NCBI GenBank assembly: GCA_964391735.1
Contig: CAYMNF010000001.1
Coordinates: forward strand, 1 to 64,000
DNA from: CAG-1031 sp964391735
GTDB taxonomy: Bacteria; Bacteroidota; Bacteroidia; Bacteroidales; Muribaculaceae
Length of the DNA: 64,000 bases
Direction: 5' to 3'
In this document: in pieces, positions 33,838 through 43,256 of the stretch
How positions within the stretch are numbered: position 1 is the stretch's first letter
Layout: each line of letters begins with the position of its first letter
Notes under the pieces: model-generated
Databases searched by the model: none
What the model was told of the DNA's origin: nothing
The model's input: the letters and a program-made list of their open reading frames with translations, nothing else
Program-made: the position numbers and the translations under genes

Positions 33838-34999
33838 GCTGCTCAATAATTTGATTATACTTTTCAAAGACCTCGGTCATGACGCTGTCCCATGTGCGGC
33901 ACAGGGTCTTGCGTGCCTCCTTGCCTACTTCCCGTATGATCGCGGGGTTGTGTGCCAGCTCGACAATCTTGTGCATGTAGGCGTCGGCGGTTGGCTCGGT
34001 CAACCACCCGTTCAGGCCATCGGTCATAACCTCGGCTGCGGTGCTTCGGGCGGGCAGGATTGCCGGGGTTCCCATCATGGCCGCCTCGCGTACCACCAAC
34101 GGCGCGTTGTCATAGAGTGAGGGGAACAGGAACAGGTCTGCCGCGGCATACAGCCGTCGAATCTCGTCACGTTTATTCAGGACCCCATGGAAAGTTACCC
34201 GTGGGGACAGCCCGCGGGCTGCGACCGTGCGCTGCATCTGGCCCAAAAAATATCCGGTGCCCACAAAGTGCATCTCCCAATCAACATCGTGGGGTAGCAA
34301 AGTCAGAGCATCCAAGATTATGTCACAACCTTTTTCGCGAATGTGTTGCCCCACAAACAGCAGAACCAGTCGGCCGTCAGGGATGCCCAATTGTTGGCGG
34401 GCCGCAATCTTTACGGGTGTTATATCCGCAATTTGTGCATCCTCACCCAAGCCGGTCCCGTTTTCCACCACGGTTACCGGGGCCGTGATGCCATATTGGC
34501 GTACCGTTTCCTCAACCGATGCCTGGGGAATCCACAGCGCATCGGCATTGTTGAAGAACCGACGCATACGCCGCATCTGGTAATCGACCATGAATGGGGG
34601 CAATGAGCGGTCAAGGTCAGTCTTGTATTTTGAGTGGAACGTGGCAATCAACGGTATGTCATGCACATTTGCGGCGAAACGCGCCAGGCGTCCCGACGAG
34701 AAGGGGCAATGGGCATGTACTACCTTGAAGGGTACACGCCTCATTTTCAACCATATAAATGGGTCAAAAAGAGGGTAGCCATAGCGGTAAGGATGCCGGT
34801 TGTAGATGGGGAGCGAGAAATAGCGGTGCATCCTGAACAGGGGGTGCGGCGGGTCGTAGGGGTTCCAGGGCGTCACCACGCACACATCTTTGCCTTTTCC
34901 CACCAGCCAGTCGGTATAATTCTCCACAGTGATTGTTACCCCGTCAAGAACCGGAGGGAAGCTGTCATTGAAAAGACCGTAAACGCTCTTGCTGTCCAT
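33770..34999 (-). CDS. Glycosyltransferase family 4 protein (GT-B fold)
   Basis: A 409-residue GT-B glycosyltransferase, cytoplasmic or membrane-associated. The acceptor-binding N-terminus is FNDSFPPVLDGVTITVENYT, typical of enzymes acting on lipid-linked acceptors. The donor-binding half has LLFVGQHIREKGCDIILDAL and LFLFPSLYDNAPLVVREAAM, the EX7E motif region. Such enzymes often put a sugar on diacylglycerol or phosphatidylinositol. The UPF0104 membrane protein encoded next may use the product, but this is inference. The ATG at 34999 gives MDSKSVYGLFNDSF; a TTG at 35041 would add 14 residues and overlap the -7 element, so it was rejected. The tail is highly charged and probably disordered. 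Confidence 0.84.
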   Translation of the reverse strand: MDSKSVYGLFNDSFPPVLDGVTITVENYTDWLVGKGKDVCVVTPWNPYDPPHPLFRMHRYFSLPIYNRHPYRYGYPLFDPFIWLKMRRVPFKVVHAHCPFSSGRLARFAANVHDIPLIATFHSKYKTDLDRSLPPFMVDYQMRRMRRFFNNADALWIPQASVEETVRQYGITAPVTVVENGTGLGEDAQIADITPVKIAARQQLGIPDGRLVLLFVGQHIREKGCDIILDALTLLPHDVDWEMHFVGTGYFLGQMQRTVAARGLSPRVTFHGVLNKRDEIRRLYAAADLFLFPSLYDNAPLVVREAAMMGTPAILPARSTAAEVMTDGLNGWLTEPTADAYMHKIVELAHNPAIIREVGKEARKTLCRTWDSVMTEVFEKYNQIIEQHESESANARAAKARDKRRNSND

Positions 35000-35038
35000 A
35001 GGCAATAACAAGGGTGGGAATAGATGGGTTTTGCCGGA

Positions 35039-35046
35039 CAAAGGTA
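35039..35046 (-). promoter_or_regulatory. Candidate -7 element of the GT4 / UPF0104 operon
   Basis: The minus strand reads TACCTTTG, matching TAnnTTTG, about 40 bp before the glycosyltransferase ATG. The divergent gap 35000-35314 (315 bp) holds this element, the ftsK promoter at 35103-35133, and a leader of about 180 nt before ftsK in which I see no gene. Confidence 0.5.
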
Positions 35047-35102
35047 CAAAAAAATAAATAAAGGCCGCGCAGTGATAAATTTTGTAAAAGGGGTGTGGCG
35101 GG

Positions 35103-35133
35103 TTGGTTTGAATTGTCTTATTTTATATCTTTG
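35103..35133 (+). promoter_or_regulatory. Promoter of the ftsK operon
   Basis: TTG at 35103-35105, a 20-bp spacer and TATCTTTG at 35126-35133 match the Bacteroidota -33/-7 consensus. Transcription would start near 35140, leaving a leader of about 175 nt before the ftsK ATG at 35315. That is long for this window and could hold regulation, but I found no recognisable riboswitch. Confidence 0.6.
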
Positions 35134-35314
35134 TAAACAACAATACTGCATGCGTTAGCTGTCTGTCGGCTGCACGAGTAAAAGTTGCAAGGCGTTGAAA
35201 ATTAAGCCTTTGTACGACTATGTGCGTTTGCCACAGGCATGGCTGCAGGTTTCGTAAAACCCTTGCCGCGCGGTAAGGAGGGTGTATTGTAACATTTTTT
35301 GAACTGAAGAATTA

Positions 35315-38140
35315 ATGAGCAGATACAGAGGAATGCCCGGAGATGATGACCCTGAAATGATCGATTTTGAGGGGTTTGACGACATGGGGATAGCCACGGC
35401 AGAGTCTCCCGAGCCTGAGGTGGAGACGCCCCCCGTGCGCCGGCAACCCGCCGCGGGCACTACCCGCCGGCGCGCTACAACTCGACGGGAGGAGCCGGAG
35501 GAGTTTGAGCCGGCTGTGGAGACCGGGGATATGGCCCGGGCGCCAAAAGGTGCACGACGCGCAACAAACGGGCGAACGACCCGTGCCGCCGAGCAGAAAG
35601 ACGATGACTTCTCAGACCCCGCCGCAAATGCCGAGGGGGACCCGGTCCCCGGTATGTGGCGCTCAATTGTCGGGTTCTTCAGCGACCGACGCACTCATCT
35701 GTTTTTGGGGATAGCCTTGTTGGTTTGCACGCTGTACCTGGCGGTTGCGTGTGTATCATTCTTCTCAACGGCCTTGCATGACCAAAATGAGATTGCTAAC
35801 ACCGCGTTGGGCAGTCTTGCCAAGACCCCCGGGGCCATAAAGAACACCGGCGGCCCTGTTGGCGCGTGGGTGTCAAACACCCTTATCAACGGGTGGCTTG
35901 GGGTAGGCTCCTTTATATTGGTGGCATATTTGGCAATCGTTGCCCTGTCATTGCTTGGAGTATATAAGGTGAGGTTTGAGGCTGTGACCTTCAGGTGTCT
36001 GTTGTTGGCCATAGCATGCTCACTGTTGTTGGGATACCTAACGTTCCATACATCCTCCCACATATATTGGGGCGGTTTGCACGGGTATTATATCATGGAG
36101 TGGATGCACAATGCCTGTGGACCGTTCGGGGGGTTGTGTGCCGCCGTCATTGCCTTGACCTTGGTAATTGCCCTCTTCTTTAACGACCTGTCAAAACTGG
36201 GCAGGAAGTGGGGAGATGCCTGGCAACGCCGCCGTGAACGCATCAACGAGCGCCGCGAGCAGGAGCGCCTGCAAGAGGAAAGGGAGCGGAAGCAGCGGGA
36301 GAAAGAGGAGGCGGCTGAAAAGCTGAAAGCCAAGAAGGAGAGTGCCCGCCCGGCAGAGAAATCTAAGGAGGAGGAGACAGCTGTCCCCACGCCCGAAACA
36401 CCTGCTCCCGAAGCCCCTGGCGCACCACGTACTCCGCAAAGCCACGGGGTGTTACGAACTGTGGGGAACTTGGGGGTTGCTGCCCCTGAGGTTGTGGATG
36501 TGCCCGAATACCCCGCGCCCGTTATCAATGAGGAGATGGAGGTTGAGGTGCCCCAGATTGAGGAGGCCGATACCGTTATAGACACCGGGCCCACCATCAC
36601 CGCCGAAGATGTCCCGTATGGCGAGCTTGGGTCGGCCTATGACCCGCGTGCCGACCTGTCAACGTATCAGTTCCCCGGTCTTGACCTTTTGCGCGACACG
36701 GGGGATGCCACCAATAGCGCCGATGCCGAAGAACAGGAGGAGAACAAGGAGATCATCACCAAGACCCTGGCTGACTATGGCTTCCCCATTGCCTCCATCA
36801 AGGCCACCGTCGGCCCCACGGTAACCCTCTATGAGATTGTACCGGTTGAGGGTAACCGCATTGCCAAAATCAAGAGCCTTGAGGATGATATTGCACTGAG
36901 CCTCGGGGCCCAGGGAGTGCGCATCATAGGACATATACCCGGCAAACGCACTATCGGAATCGAGGTGCCAAACAAGGACCCGCGCACTGTGTCGATACGC
37001 TCAATCCTCGGGTCAAAGGCCTTCAGCGAGACCCGCATGGAGTTGCCGATGGCTTTGGGCTGCACCATCCAGAATGAGGTGTTTATTGCTGACCTTGCCA
37101 AGATGCCCCACCTGCTTGTTGCCGGTGCCACGGGTATGGGTAAGTCGGTAGGCCTCAACACCATTATAGCATCATTGCTGTATAAGCGTCACCCGGCTGA
37201 GATGAAGTTTGTGCTTGTTGACCCCAAGATGGTAGAGTTCAGCCTGTACGCAGCCCTTGAGCGGCACTTCTTGGCGAAGCTGCCGGATGAGGAGGACGCC
37301 ATCATTACCCAGCCGTCAAAGGTTGTCACCACCCTGAACTCACTGTGTGTGGAGATGGATAACCGTTACCAGTTGTTGAAAAAGGCCCGTGTGCGCTCCA
37401 TCAAGGAGTATAATGCCAAATTCATTGCGCGACAACTGAATCCTGAAAACGGCCACACCTACCTGCCGTATATAGTGGTGATAGTTGATGAGTTTGCCGA
37501 CCTGATGATGACGGCCGGCAAGGAGGTTGAGACCCCCATTGCGCGCATCGCACAGAAAGCCCGTGCCGTGGGTATCCACATGATACTTGCCACCCAGCGA
37601 CCCTCAACCAACATCATCACCGGCGTCATCAAGGCCAATTTCCCGAGCCGTATGGCCTTCAGGGTCTTCCAGATGGTTGACTCGCGCACTATCCTTGACT
37701 GCCCCGGTGCCAACCAACTTATAGGGCGTGGCGATATGTTGTTCAGCAACAACGGGCGCATAGAGCGTGTGCAGTGCGCGTTTATCGACACCCCTGAGGT
37801 TGAGGCAATCTGCCGGCATATAGATGAGCAGGTTGGATATCCAACTGCATACGAGTTGCCTGAATATGAGCCCGAGGAGGGCGCCACAGGGGCCTTGAAC
37901 GCCCTGAATGACCGCGATGAGCTGTTTGAGGATTGTGCACGCACAGTCGTTAACAGCGGCACGGCCTCGACCTCAAACCTGCAGCGACGCTTCAGCCTTG
38001 GGTATAACCGTGCCGGCAAGATTATGGACCAACTTGAGCGCGCCGGGATTGTAGGGCCGGTGAATGGCAGCAAGCCCCGCCAGGTGCTTGTTGACGCGGT
38101 CCAGCTTGAAAGAATGCTTGAAACCATGCATACGTCATAA
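35315..38140 (+). CDS. ftsK: DNA translocase FtsK
   Basis: FtsK pumps DNA at the septum so that sister chromosomes clear the closing division plane. The 941-residue protein has an acidic, disordered N-terminus (about 115 residues), then about four transmembrane helices between residues 125 and 290. A charged linker follows (RREQERLQEERERKQREKEE) and a Pro/Glu-rich stretch. The motor begins near residue 470: LYEIVPVEGNRIAKI of the alpha domain, Walker A GATGMGKSVGLN, Walker B YIVVIVDEFADLMM, and ATQRPSTNIITGVIKANFP. The C-terminal 65 residues are the winged-helix gamma domain (LQRRFSLGYNRAGKIMDQLE) that reads KOPS sites. It heads a long rightward operon. Confidence 0.96.
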   Translation: MSRYRGMPGDDDPEMIDFEGFDDMGIATAESPEPEVETPPVRRQPAAGTTRRRATTRREEPEEFEPAVETGDMARAPKGARRATNGRTTRAAEQKDDDFSDPAANAEGDPVPGMWRSIVGFFSDRRTHLFLGIALLVCTLYLAVACVSFFSTALHDQNEIANTALGSLAKTPGAIKNTGGPVGAWVSNTLINGWLGVGSFILVAYLAIVALSLLGVYKVRFEAVTFRCLLLAIACSLLLGYLTFHTSSHIYWGGLHGYYIMEWMHNACGPFGGLCAAVIALTLVIALFFNDLSKLGRKWGDAWQRRRERINERREQERLQEERERKQREKEEAAEKLKAKKESARPAEKSKEEETAVPTPETPAPEAPGAPRTPQSHGVLRTVGNLGVAAPEVVDVPEYPAPVINEEMEVEVPQIEEADTVIDTGPTITAEDVPYGELGSAYDPRADLSTYQFPGLDLLRDTGDATNSADAEEQEENKEIITKTLADYGFPIASIKATVGPTVTLYEIVPVEGNRIAKIKSLEDDIALSLGAQGVRIIGHIPGKRTIGIEVPNKDPRTVSIRSILGSKAFSETRMELPMALGCTIQNEVFIADLAKMPHLLVAGATGMGKSVGLNTIIASLLYKRHPAEMKFVLVDPKMVEFSLYAALERHFLAKLPDEEDAIITQPSKVVTTLNSLCVEMDNRYQLLKKARVRSIKEYNAKFIARQLNPENGHTYLPYIVVIVDEFADLMMTAGKEVETPIARIAQKARAVGIHMILATQRPSTNIITGVIKANFPSRMAFRVFQMVDSRTILDCPGANQLIGRGDMLFSNNGRIERVQCAFIDTPEVEAICRHIDEQVGYPTAYELPEYEPEEGATGALNALNDRDELFEDCARTVVNSGTASTSNLQRRFSLGYNRAGKIMDQLERAGIVGPVNGSKPRQVLVDAVQLERMLETMHTS

Positions 38141-38144
38141 CATT

Positions 38145-38768
38145 ATGAAATCACACAATATAAAGAAAACCCTGCTGACGATTTTTGCCGTGATTGTTGC
38201 CGCGGTTGCCGCGCATGCTGGGGAGGCAGACAACCTGCTGAAAAAGTCGGTGGCAAAACTGAAAGGGGCGCGGTCGATTTCGGCGCAGTTTACCATCACG
38301 CAGAACGGGCAGTCGGCGTCAGGGACGTTGACCGTCAGTGGCCGCAAGTTCGTGATGAGTGCCGGGGATATGTCAACATGGTATAACGGCAAAACCCAAT
38401 GGACGATGTCGCGCAAGGCGGGTGAGTGTAACATTACCGAGCCCACCGCCGATGAGTTGGCCCAGGTAAACCCCCTTGAGGTGCTGAACACCTATACACA
38501 TTATTATACTGCCAAACTTCTGGCAGCCCCGGCAGGATTTAAGCGAGTGCAGCTGACGGCCAAAAAGACCGGCAACGATATCTCAACGGCTGTGGTGACG
38601 CTGAATGCCGGTACTTTGTTGCCGACCCAAATAACCGTAACTTTGCGGTCGGGCGGCAATACAACCGTCAAGATCCAAAAAATGACCTTTGGCAAAGCGT
38701 TGCCTGAGTCAACTTTTGTTTATCAAGCCGCGAAGCATCCCGGCATTGAAGTCGTTGACCTGCGTTAA
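38145..38768 (+). CDS. lolA: LolA-like outer-membrane lipoprotein carrier
   Basis: A 207-residue secreted periplasmic protein with signal peptide TLLTIFAVIVAAVAAHA. The mature part is a LolA-type half-barrel: LKGARSISAQFTITQNGQSA, GTLTVSGRKFVMSAGDMSTWYNGKTQW split over consecutive strands, and KLPESTFVYQ-like ending (GKALPESTFVYQAAKHPG). LolA ferries lipoproteins from the LolCDE complex to the outer membrane. The ftsK-lolA order is also seen in E. coli, which supports the call. The ATG at 38145 lies 4 bp after the ftsK stop. Confidence 0.85.
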   Translation: MKSHNIKKTLLTIFAVIVAAVAAHAGEADNLLKKSVAKLKGARSISAQFTITQNGQSASGTLTVSGRKFVMSAGDMSTWYNGKTQWTMSRKAGECNITEPTADELAQVNPLEVLNTYTHYYTAKLLAAPAGFKRVQLTAKKTGNDISTAVVTLNAGTLLPTQITVTLRSGGNTTVKIQKMTFGKALPESTFVYQAAKHPGIEVVDLR

Positions 38769-38803
38769 TACACTGAAAAACAATTATTAAAAACCAAAAA
38801 TAT

Positions 38804-39742
38804 ATGAAGACCAAGTGCCTTATTATAGGATCAGGCCCTGCGGGCTACACCGCATCCATTTATGCCTCACGCGCCAACCTTTCCCCCATACTGTATGAGG
38901 GTCCCCAGCCCGGTGGGCAGCTCACCACCACAACCGATGTTGAGAACTTCCCCGGTTACCCCGAGGGTATCAACGGGTTTGAGATGATGGAGGATTTGCG
39001 CAAGCAGGCGCTGCGCTTCGGCACTGAGATGTATGCCGATGTCATCACAGAGATAGATCTGACGAGCCGTCCGTTCCACGCCAAGGATTCAGCCGGCAAC
39101 GAGATTGAGGCCGAGACCGTAATCATAGCCACCGGAGCGACTGCTAAATATCTCGGGCTGCCTGATGAGGACAAATATCGCGGCATGGGTGTCAGTGCCT
39201 GCGCCACATGTGACGGCTTCTTCTACCGTAAGAAACGCGTAGCCGTTGTGGGTGGCGGTGATACCGCTTGTGAGGAGGCTTTATACCTCAGCGGCATTGC
39301 CGACCAGGTATACCTGATTGTAAGGAAAGACTATCTGAGGGCCTCAAAAGTGATGCAGCGTCGTGTGCGTGAGCGTGAGAACATACGCGTATTGTTCAAT
39401 ACCAACACCGTCGGGCTGTATGGCGACGAGGTTTTACAGGGTGCACACCTGGTTGAGCATAAGGATACCGACAAGCAACTTGAGTTTGACATTGAAATTG
39501 ATGGCTTTTTCCTGGCTATCGGTCATACCCCCAACACATCTATCTTTACGCCGGCCGTTGAGGTTGATGAGCAGGGGTACATCAAGACTCACGGCCACTC
39601 CACGGCCACCAACGTTCCCGGAGTCTTTGCTGCGGGAGATGTTGCCGACCCCCATTATCGTCAGGCCATCACGGCGGCCGCCGGCGGTTGCCGCGCAGCC
39701 ATCGATGCCGAGCGCTTTTTGATTGACCACGACGAACAGTGA
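38804..39742 (+). CDS. trxB: Thioredoxin-disulfide reductase TrxB
   Basis: A 312-residue cytoplasmic flavoprotein that reduces thioredoxin with NADPH. The FAD-binding N-terminus is CLIIGSGPAGYTASIYASRA. The redox-active disulfide is Cys133-Ala-Thr-Cys136 in ACATCDGFFYR, followed by the NADPH loop VAVVGGGDTACEEALYL. GVFAAGDVADPHYRQAITAA is the C-terminal FAD motif. Its TGA overlaps the ATG of mazG by one base (TGATG), suggesting coupled translation. Confidence 0.96.
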   Translation: MKTKCLIIGSGPAGYTASIYASRANLSPILYEGPQPGGQLTTTTDVENFPGYPEGINGFEMMEDLRKQALRFGTEMYADVITEIDLTSRPFHAKDSAGNEIEAETVIIATGATAKYLGLPDEDKYRGMGVSACATCDGFFYRKKRVAVVGGGDTACEEALYLSGIADQVYLIVRKDYLRASKVMQRRVRERENIRVLFNTNTVGLYGDEVLQGAHLVEHKDTDKQLEFDIEIDGFFLAIGHTPNTSIFTPAVEVDEQGYIKTHGHSTATNVPGVFAAGDVADPHYRQAITAAAGGCRAAIDAERFLIDHDEQ

Positions 39743-40545
39743 TGGAAGAAACCGCCAAACACACCCGTGCCGAGAAGCTTGAGGCCCTCGGCCGGGTGCT
39801 GGATACCCTTGATGTCCTGCGGGTGGAGTGCCCGTGGGACCGCAAGCAGACCAACGAGAGCCTGCGCCCGAATACAGTTGAGGAGGTATTTGAGCTGTGC
39901 GATGCGCTGATAAACGACGATGCCCCGAACATCCGCAAGGAGTTGGGGGACATATTGCTGCATGTATTTTTCTATGCCAAGATTGGGCAGGAGAAGGGGC
40001 AGTTTGACGTGGCCGATGTCTGTGACTCCCTCAACGAGAAACTGATTTTCAGACACCCGCATGTGTTCGGGAATGTGCAGGCTGACAATGCCGAGCAGGT
40101 GGTGCAAAACTGGGAACAGATAAAGCTGAAGGAGAAAGGGGGCAACAAGCGCGTGCTTGCCGGTGTGCCCTCGGCGCTGCCCGCTCTGATCAAGGCGTTC
40201 CGCATCCAGGAGAAAGCCGCCAACGTGGGGTTTGACTGGGAGAAGAAAGAGGATGTCTGGAAGAAGGTGCGGGAGGAGGCCGACGAGGTGTCTGCCGCAG
40301 TGTCTGCCGGCAAGGAGCAAGAGATTGAGGAGGAGATGGGCGACCTGATGTTCAGCCTGGTGAATGCCATGAGGCTTTATGGCGTCAATCCCGAGAACGC
40401 TCTTGAGAAGGCGAATAAAAAGTTTATCAGGCGCTTCAACCATGTTGAGCAGTCGGCTATAGATGCCGGCAAACAGCTCAAGGACATGACCCTTGAGCAG
40501 ATGGACAAATACTGGGAGGAGGCAAAAAGCCTTGAGAAGGAATGA
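39742..40545 (+). CDS. mazG: Nucleoside triphosphate pyrophosphohydrolase MazG
   Basis: MazG hydrolyses (d)NTPs to monophosphates and pyrophosphate, cleaning the nucleotide pool. At 267 residues it is the full two-domain form. CPWDRKQTNESLRPNTVEEV and DALINDDAPNIRKELGDILL form the first EExxE...ExxD site. VGFDWEKKEDVWKKVREEAD and EEEMGDLMFSLVNAMRLYG form the second. The ATG at 39742 is used rather than the GTG three bases upstream. It overlaps the next gene by 4 bp (ATGA). Confidence 0.93.
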   Translation: MEETAKHTRAEKLEALGRVLDTLDVLRVECPWDRKQTNESLRPNTVEEVFELCDALINDDAPNIRKELGDILLHVFFYAKIGQEKGQFDVADVCDSLNEKLIFRHPHVFGNVQADNAEQVVQNWEQIKLKEKGGNKRVLAGVPSALPALIKAFRIQEKAANVGFDWEKKEDVWKKVREEADEVSAAVSAGKEQEIEEEMGDLMFSLVNAMRLYGVNPENALEKANKKFIRRFNHVEQSAIDAGKQLKDMTLEQMDKYWEEAKSLEKE

Positions 40546-40970
40546 GAGGAATGCGGAGGTTGGTGACAACAGCATGTTTTTTGGGTGCCCTTGCCGTGTG
40601 TGCGCAGGTAACCGGGCCATGGCGTATTGTTGACCGATCCCTGCATACGACCAACCCCGAACATGGGTTTGAGTTCACGGTTGACAGTGTGGACTTCAGG
40701 ACCGACCTGACAAGGGTATATGGTAGGTTCAGCGGCACACCCCATGTGGGTGTCTGTGTCAGGCAGGTGATCTTCACAGTGCCCGGCAAGCAGAACTTGA
40801 GGGCCAATGACACTGACCGATTTGACCTTGACAAGTATTTCCAGTTTGAGGAAGACCCGCAGTTCAATGCAGAGATGGATTTTGGGCCGTGTACCGCTGC
40901 CGACTCCTTCAACCTGACATTTATTACCGCTGCGGGGGTAATCAGTTATATCTACAGACTCGACAAATAA
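40542..40970 (+). CDS. Hypothetical secreted protein (142 aa)
   Basis: I do not recognise a family. The product has a signal peptide (RRLVTTACFLGALAVCAQ) and a beta-rich mature part: GFEFTVDSVDFRTDLTRVYG, FSGTPHVGVCVRQVIFT and SFNLTFITAAGVISYIYRL. Three cysteines remain after the signal. Its start overlaps the mazG stop by 4 bp, and topB follows 13 bp later, so it is firmly part of the ftsK operon. It is presumably periplasmic. Confidence 0.7.
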   Translation: MRGMRRLVTTACFLGALAVCAQVTGPWRIVDRSLHTTNPEHGFEFTVDSVDFRTDLTRVYGRFSGTPHVGVCVRQVIFTVPGKQNLRANDTDRFDLDKYFQFEEDPQFNAEMDFGPCTAADSFNLTFITAAGVISYIYRLDK

Positions 40971-40983
40971 AACCTGAGGAGCA

Positions 40984-43026
40984 TTGAAAGTTTGCATAGC
41001 CGAGAAACCGAGTGTAGCCCGCGACATTGCGCAGATACTTGGAGCCACTACGCGCCGAGAGGGGTATTATGAGGGCTCGGGGTGGTGCGTGACGTGGGTA
41101 TTCGGCCACCTGTGCGAACTGAAGGAACCCCGGGATTACACCCCAATGTGGCAGGCGTGGAGCCTGTCGCGGTTGCCGATGATACCGTCGGGCTTCGGTA
41201 TAAAGCTGAAAAACGACAGCGGTGTTAAGCGCCAGTTTGAGATTATAAAAAAATTAACCGACCAAGCCGAGGAGGTTATAAACTGCGGCGATGCGGGGCA
41301 AGAGGGTGAACTGATACAAAGGTGGGTATACCACCTTGCCCAAGTGCGTTGTCCCATCAAGCGGTTGTGGATTTCCTCGCTTACCGATGAGGCCATACGC
41401 GAGGGGTTCAAGCAGTTGCGTCCCCAGTCTGATTTTGACTCCTTGTTCCGTGCGGGGATGTCACGCGCCGTGGGGGACTGGCTATTGGGGATGAATGCAA
41501 CGCGACTATACACGGTGAAGTATGGGAGCGGAAAACGCGGGGACATCCTGTCCATCGGGCGTGTGCAGACCCCTACGTTGGCCCTTATAGTAAACCGACA
41601 GCAGGAGATTGACAATTTCACCCCGGCCCCGTATTGGGAGTTGAAAACGGTGTATCGTGATGTCACCTTCACCGCCTCGGCCGGGCGCTTTGCAACTGTT
41701 GAGGAGGCTAATACCGCCCTTGAGGAGGTGAGTTCCCAACCGTTTGTCGTTAAAAATATCACCCAAAAGGATGGAAGGGAAGCCCCTCCGAGGCTCTTTG
41801 ACCTGACATCATTGCAGGTTGAGACAAATAAAAAGTGGGGGTGGAGCGCCGAGGAAACTTTGCGCCTGATACAGAGCCTTTATGAGAAAAAGGTAACAAC
41901 CTATCCACGCGTCGACACCACCTACCTCACCGATGATATATACCCCAAGGTGCCACAGATAATGCGCGGAATGGTACCATACGCCAATCTGGTTGGCGAA
42001 TTGCTGACCGGGCGTTTGCCAAAGTCAAAAAAGGTATTCAACAACGCCCGTGTTACCGACCACCATGCCATTATCCCAACCGGTATCGACCCCACGCCGA
42101 TATTGACCGATAAGCGTGAGAAACAGCTCTACCACCTTATAGCCCTGAGGTTTATATCTGCGTTCTATCCCGATTGCCGATATAAGCAAACCCAGGTTGA
42201 GGGTGAGGCCGGCAAGGTGAGGTTCAAGGTTACCGGCAAGGTAATCACCGACCGTGGGTGGCGTGCTGTGTACGGGACTGAGGATGTAGGCACAGCTGAC
42301 AAGGATGAGGCAGCGGTTTTGCCGGAGTTTACGGTAGGGGAGAGCGGACCGCACACCCCGGCGTTGCAGGAGAAACAGACCCAGCCCCCAAAAGCCTACA
42401 CCGAGGGTACGTTGTTACGTGCCATGGAGACCGCCGGAAAGTCGGTTGACGATGAGGAGTTGCGTGAGGCCCTGAAGGAGAACGGAATCGGACGCCCGTC
42501 GACACGTGCCGGCATCATTGAGACGCTTTTCAAGCGCGGTTACATCATTAAGGACCGCAAGGTTCTGCGCCCTACCGAAGCCGGGAAAGCACTGATAGGG
42601 ACAATAAACGAGGACCTGCTGAAGTCGGCACGGTTAACCGGAATGTGGGAAAACAAGCTGCGGCGCATCGAGCATGGCGACTATGACGCGCACCGGTTTG
42701 TGGACGAGCTGAAGGAAATGATTGAGAGGATTGTATCAGCGGTCCTCAACGACAACAGTTCACGCAAGATACCCACCAATGCAGCACCGGCCTCCGATAA
42801 ATCCGCTGGTGAGAAGAAGGAAAAGGCTCCCCGAAAGCCGCGCGTAACAAAGCTTGAGCATATCGTTTGTCCGCTCTGCGGCAAGGGACACCTTATAAGA
42901 GGTAACACCGCATACGGTTGTTCGGAGTGGAAAGCCGGCTGCAAGATGAGGCTGCCTTTTGACAGCTATGCTGCCGACCTGACACCGGGACAGCTGAACC
43001 GACTGTTGAAAAAATATAAACCGTAG
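40984..43026 (+). CDS. topB: DNA topoisomerase III (TopB)
   Basis: A type IA topoisomerase that decatenates single-stranded regions of DNA. The 680-residue protein starts MKVCIAEKPSVARDIAQILG, the TOPRIM domain. NCGDAGQEGELIQRWVY carries the metal-binding acids, SIGRVQTPTLALIV follows, and the active-site Tyr lies in VTTYPRVDTTYL. NGIGRPSTRAGIIETLFKRGY is a further family motif. The C-terminus has a lysine-rich linker and a zinc-ribbon-like IVCPLCGKGHLIRGNTAYGC. The start codon is TTG at 40984-40986, 13 bp after the previous gene and preceded by a GAGGAG-type ribosome-binding site, the clearest one I saw. Confidence 0.94.
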   Translation: MKVCIAEKPSVARDIAQILGATTRREGYYEGSGWCVTWVFGHLCELKEPRDYTPMWQAWSLSRLPMIPSGFGIKLKNDSGVKRQFEIIKKLTDQAEEVINCGDAGQEGELIQRWVYHLAQVRCPIKRLWISSLTDEAIREGFKQLRPQSDFDSLFRAGMSRAVGDWLLGMNATRLYTVKYGSGKRGDILSIGRVQTPTLALIVNRQQEIDNFTPAPYWELKTVYRDVTFTASAGRFATVEEANTALEEVSSQPFVVKNITQKDGREAPPRLFDLTSLQVETNKKWGWSAEETLRLIQSLYEKKVTTYPRVDTTYLTDDIYPKVPQIMRGMVPYANLVGELLTGRLPKSKKVFNNARVTDHHAIIPTGIDPTPILTDKREKQLYHLIALRFISAFYPDCRYKQTQVEGEAGKVRFKVTGKVITDRGWRAVYGTEDVGTADKDEAAVLPEFTVGESGPHTPALQEKQTQPPKAYTEGTLLRAMETAGKSVDDEELREALKENGIGRPSTRAGIIETLFKRGYIIKDRKVLRPTEAGKALIGTINEDLLKSARLTGMWENKLRRIEHGDYDAHRFVDELKEMIERIVSAVLNDNSSRKIPTNAAPASDKSAGEKKEKAPRKPRVTKLEHIVCPLCGKGHLIRGNTAYGCSEWKAGCKMRLPFDSYAADLTPGQLNRLLKKYKP

Positions 43027-43030
43027 GGCC

Positions 43031-43249
43031 ATGACACAGCATGTTAATATCATTCTGCAGTGGATAGCTGTTGCGTGTGTTATCGGAGCCTCGGTGATAT
43101 GGATGCTGCTGAGGCATCACCGAAAACGTTGCGGCAAGACCGCGAGTTGCTGTGACGGAACCCAACCGGCAGGTGAAAGAGGCCTGTGCCGGGGGTGCGC
43201 CCTCAGCGAGGTATGTAATGATAAAAACAGTTATAAATCAATTAAATAA
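43031..43249 (+). CDS. Cys-rich single-pass membrane microprotein (FeoB-associated-like)
   Basis: A 72-residue protein with one transmembrane helix (VNIILQWIAVACVIGASVIW) and a short cytoplasmic tail with six cysteines, including CGKTASCCDG and GLCRGCALSEVC. The helix followed by a Cys-rich tail resembles the FeoB-associated Cys-rich membrane proteins, but no feo gene is near. It lies 4 bp after topB and 7 bp before the barrel gene, which supports real translation. The name is tentative. Confidence 0.6.
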   Translation: MTQHVNIILQWIAVACVIGASVIWMLLRHHRKRCGKTASCCDGTQPAGERGLCRGCALSEVCNDKNSYKSIK

Positions 43250-43256
43250 TTCCTGT

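Noticed and set aside
39661..40620. Long leucine/histidine-rich frame antisense to mazG
   Set aside because: A shadow of mazG and its neighbour, with composition typical of reverse-read GC-rich codons.
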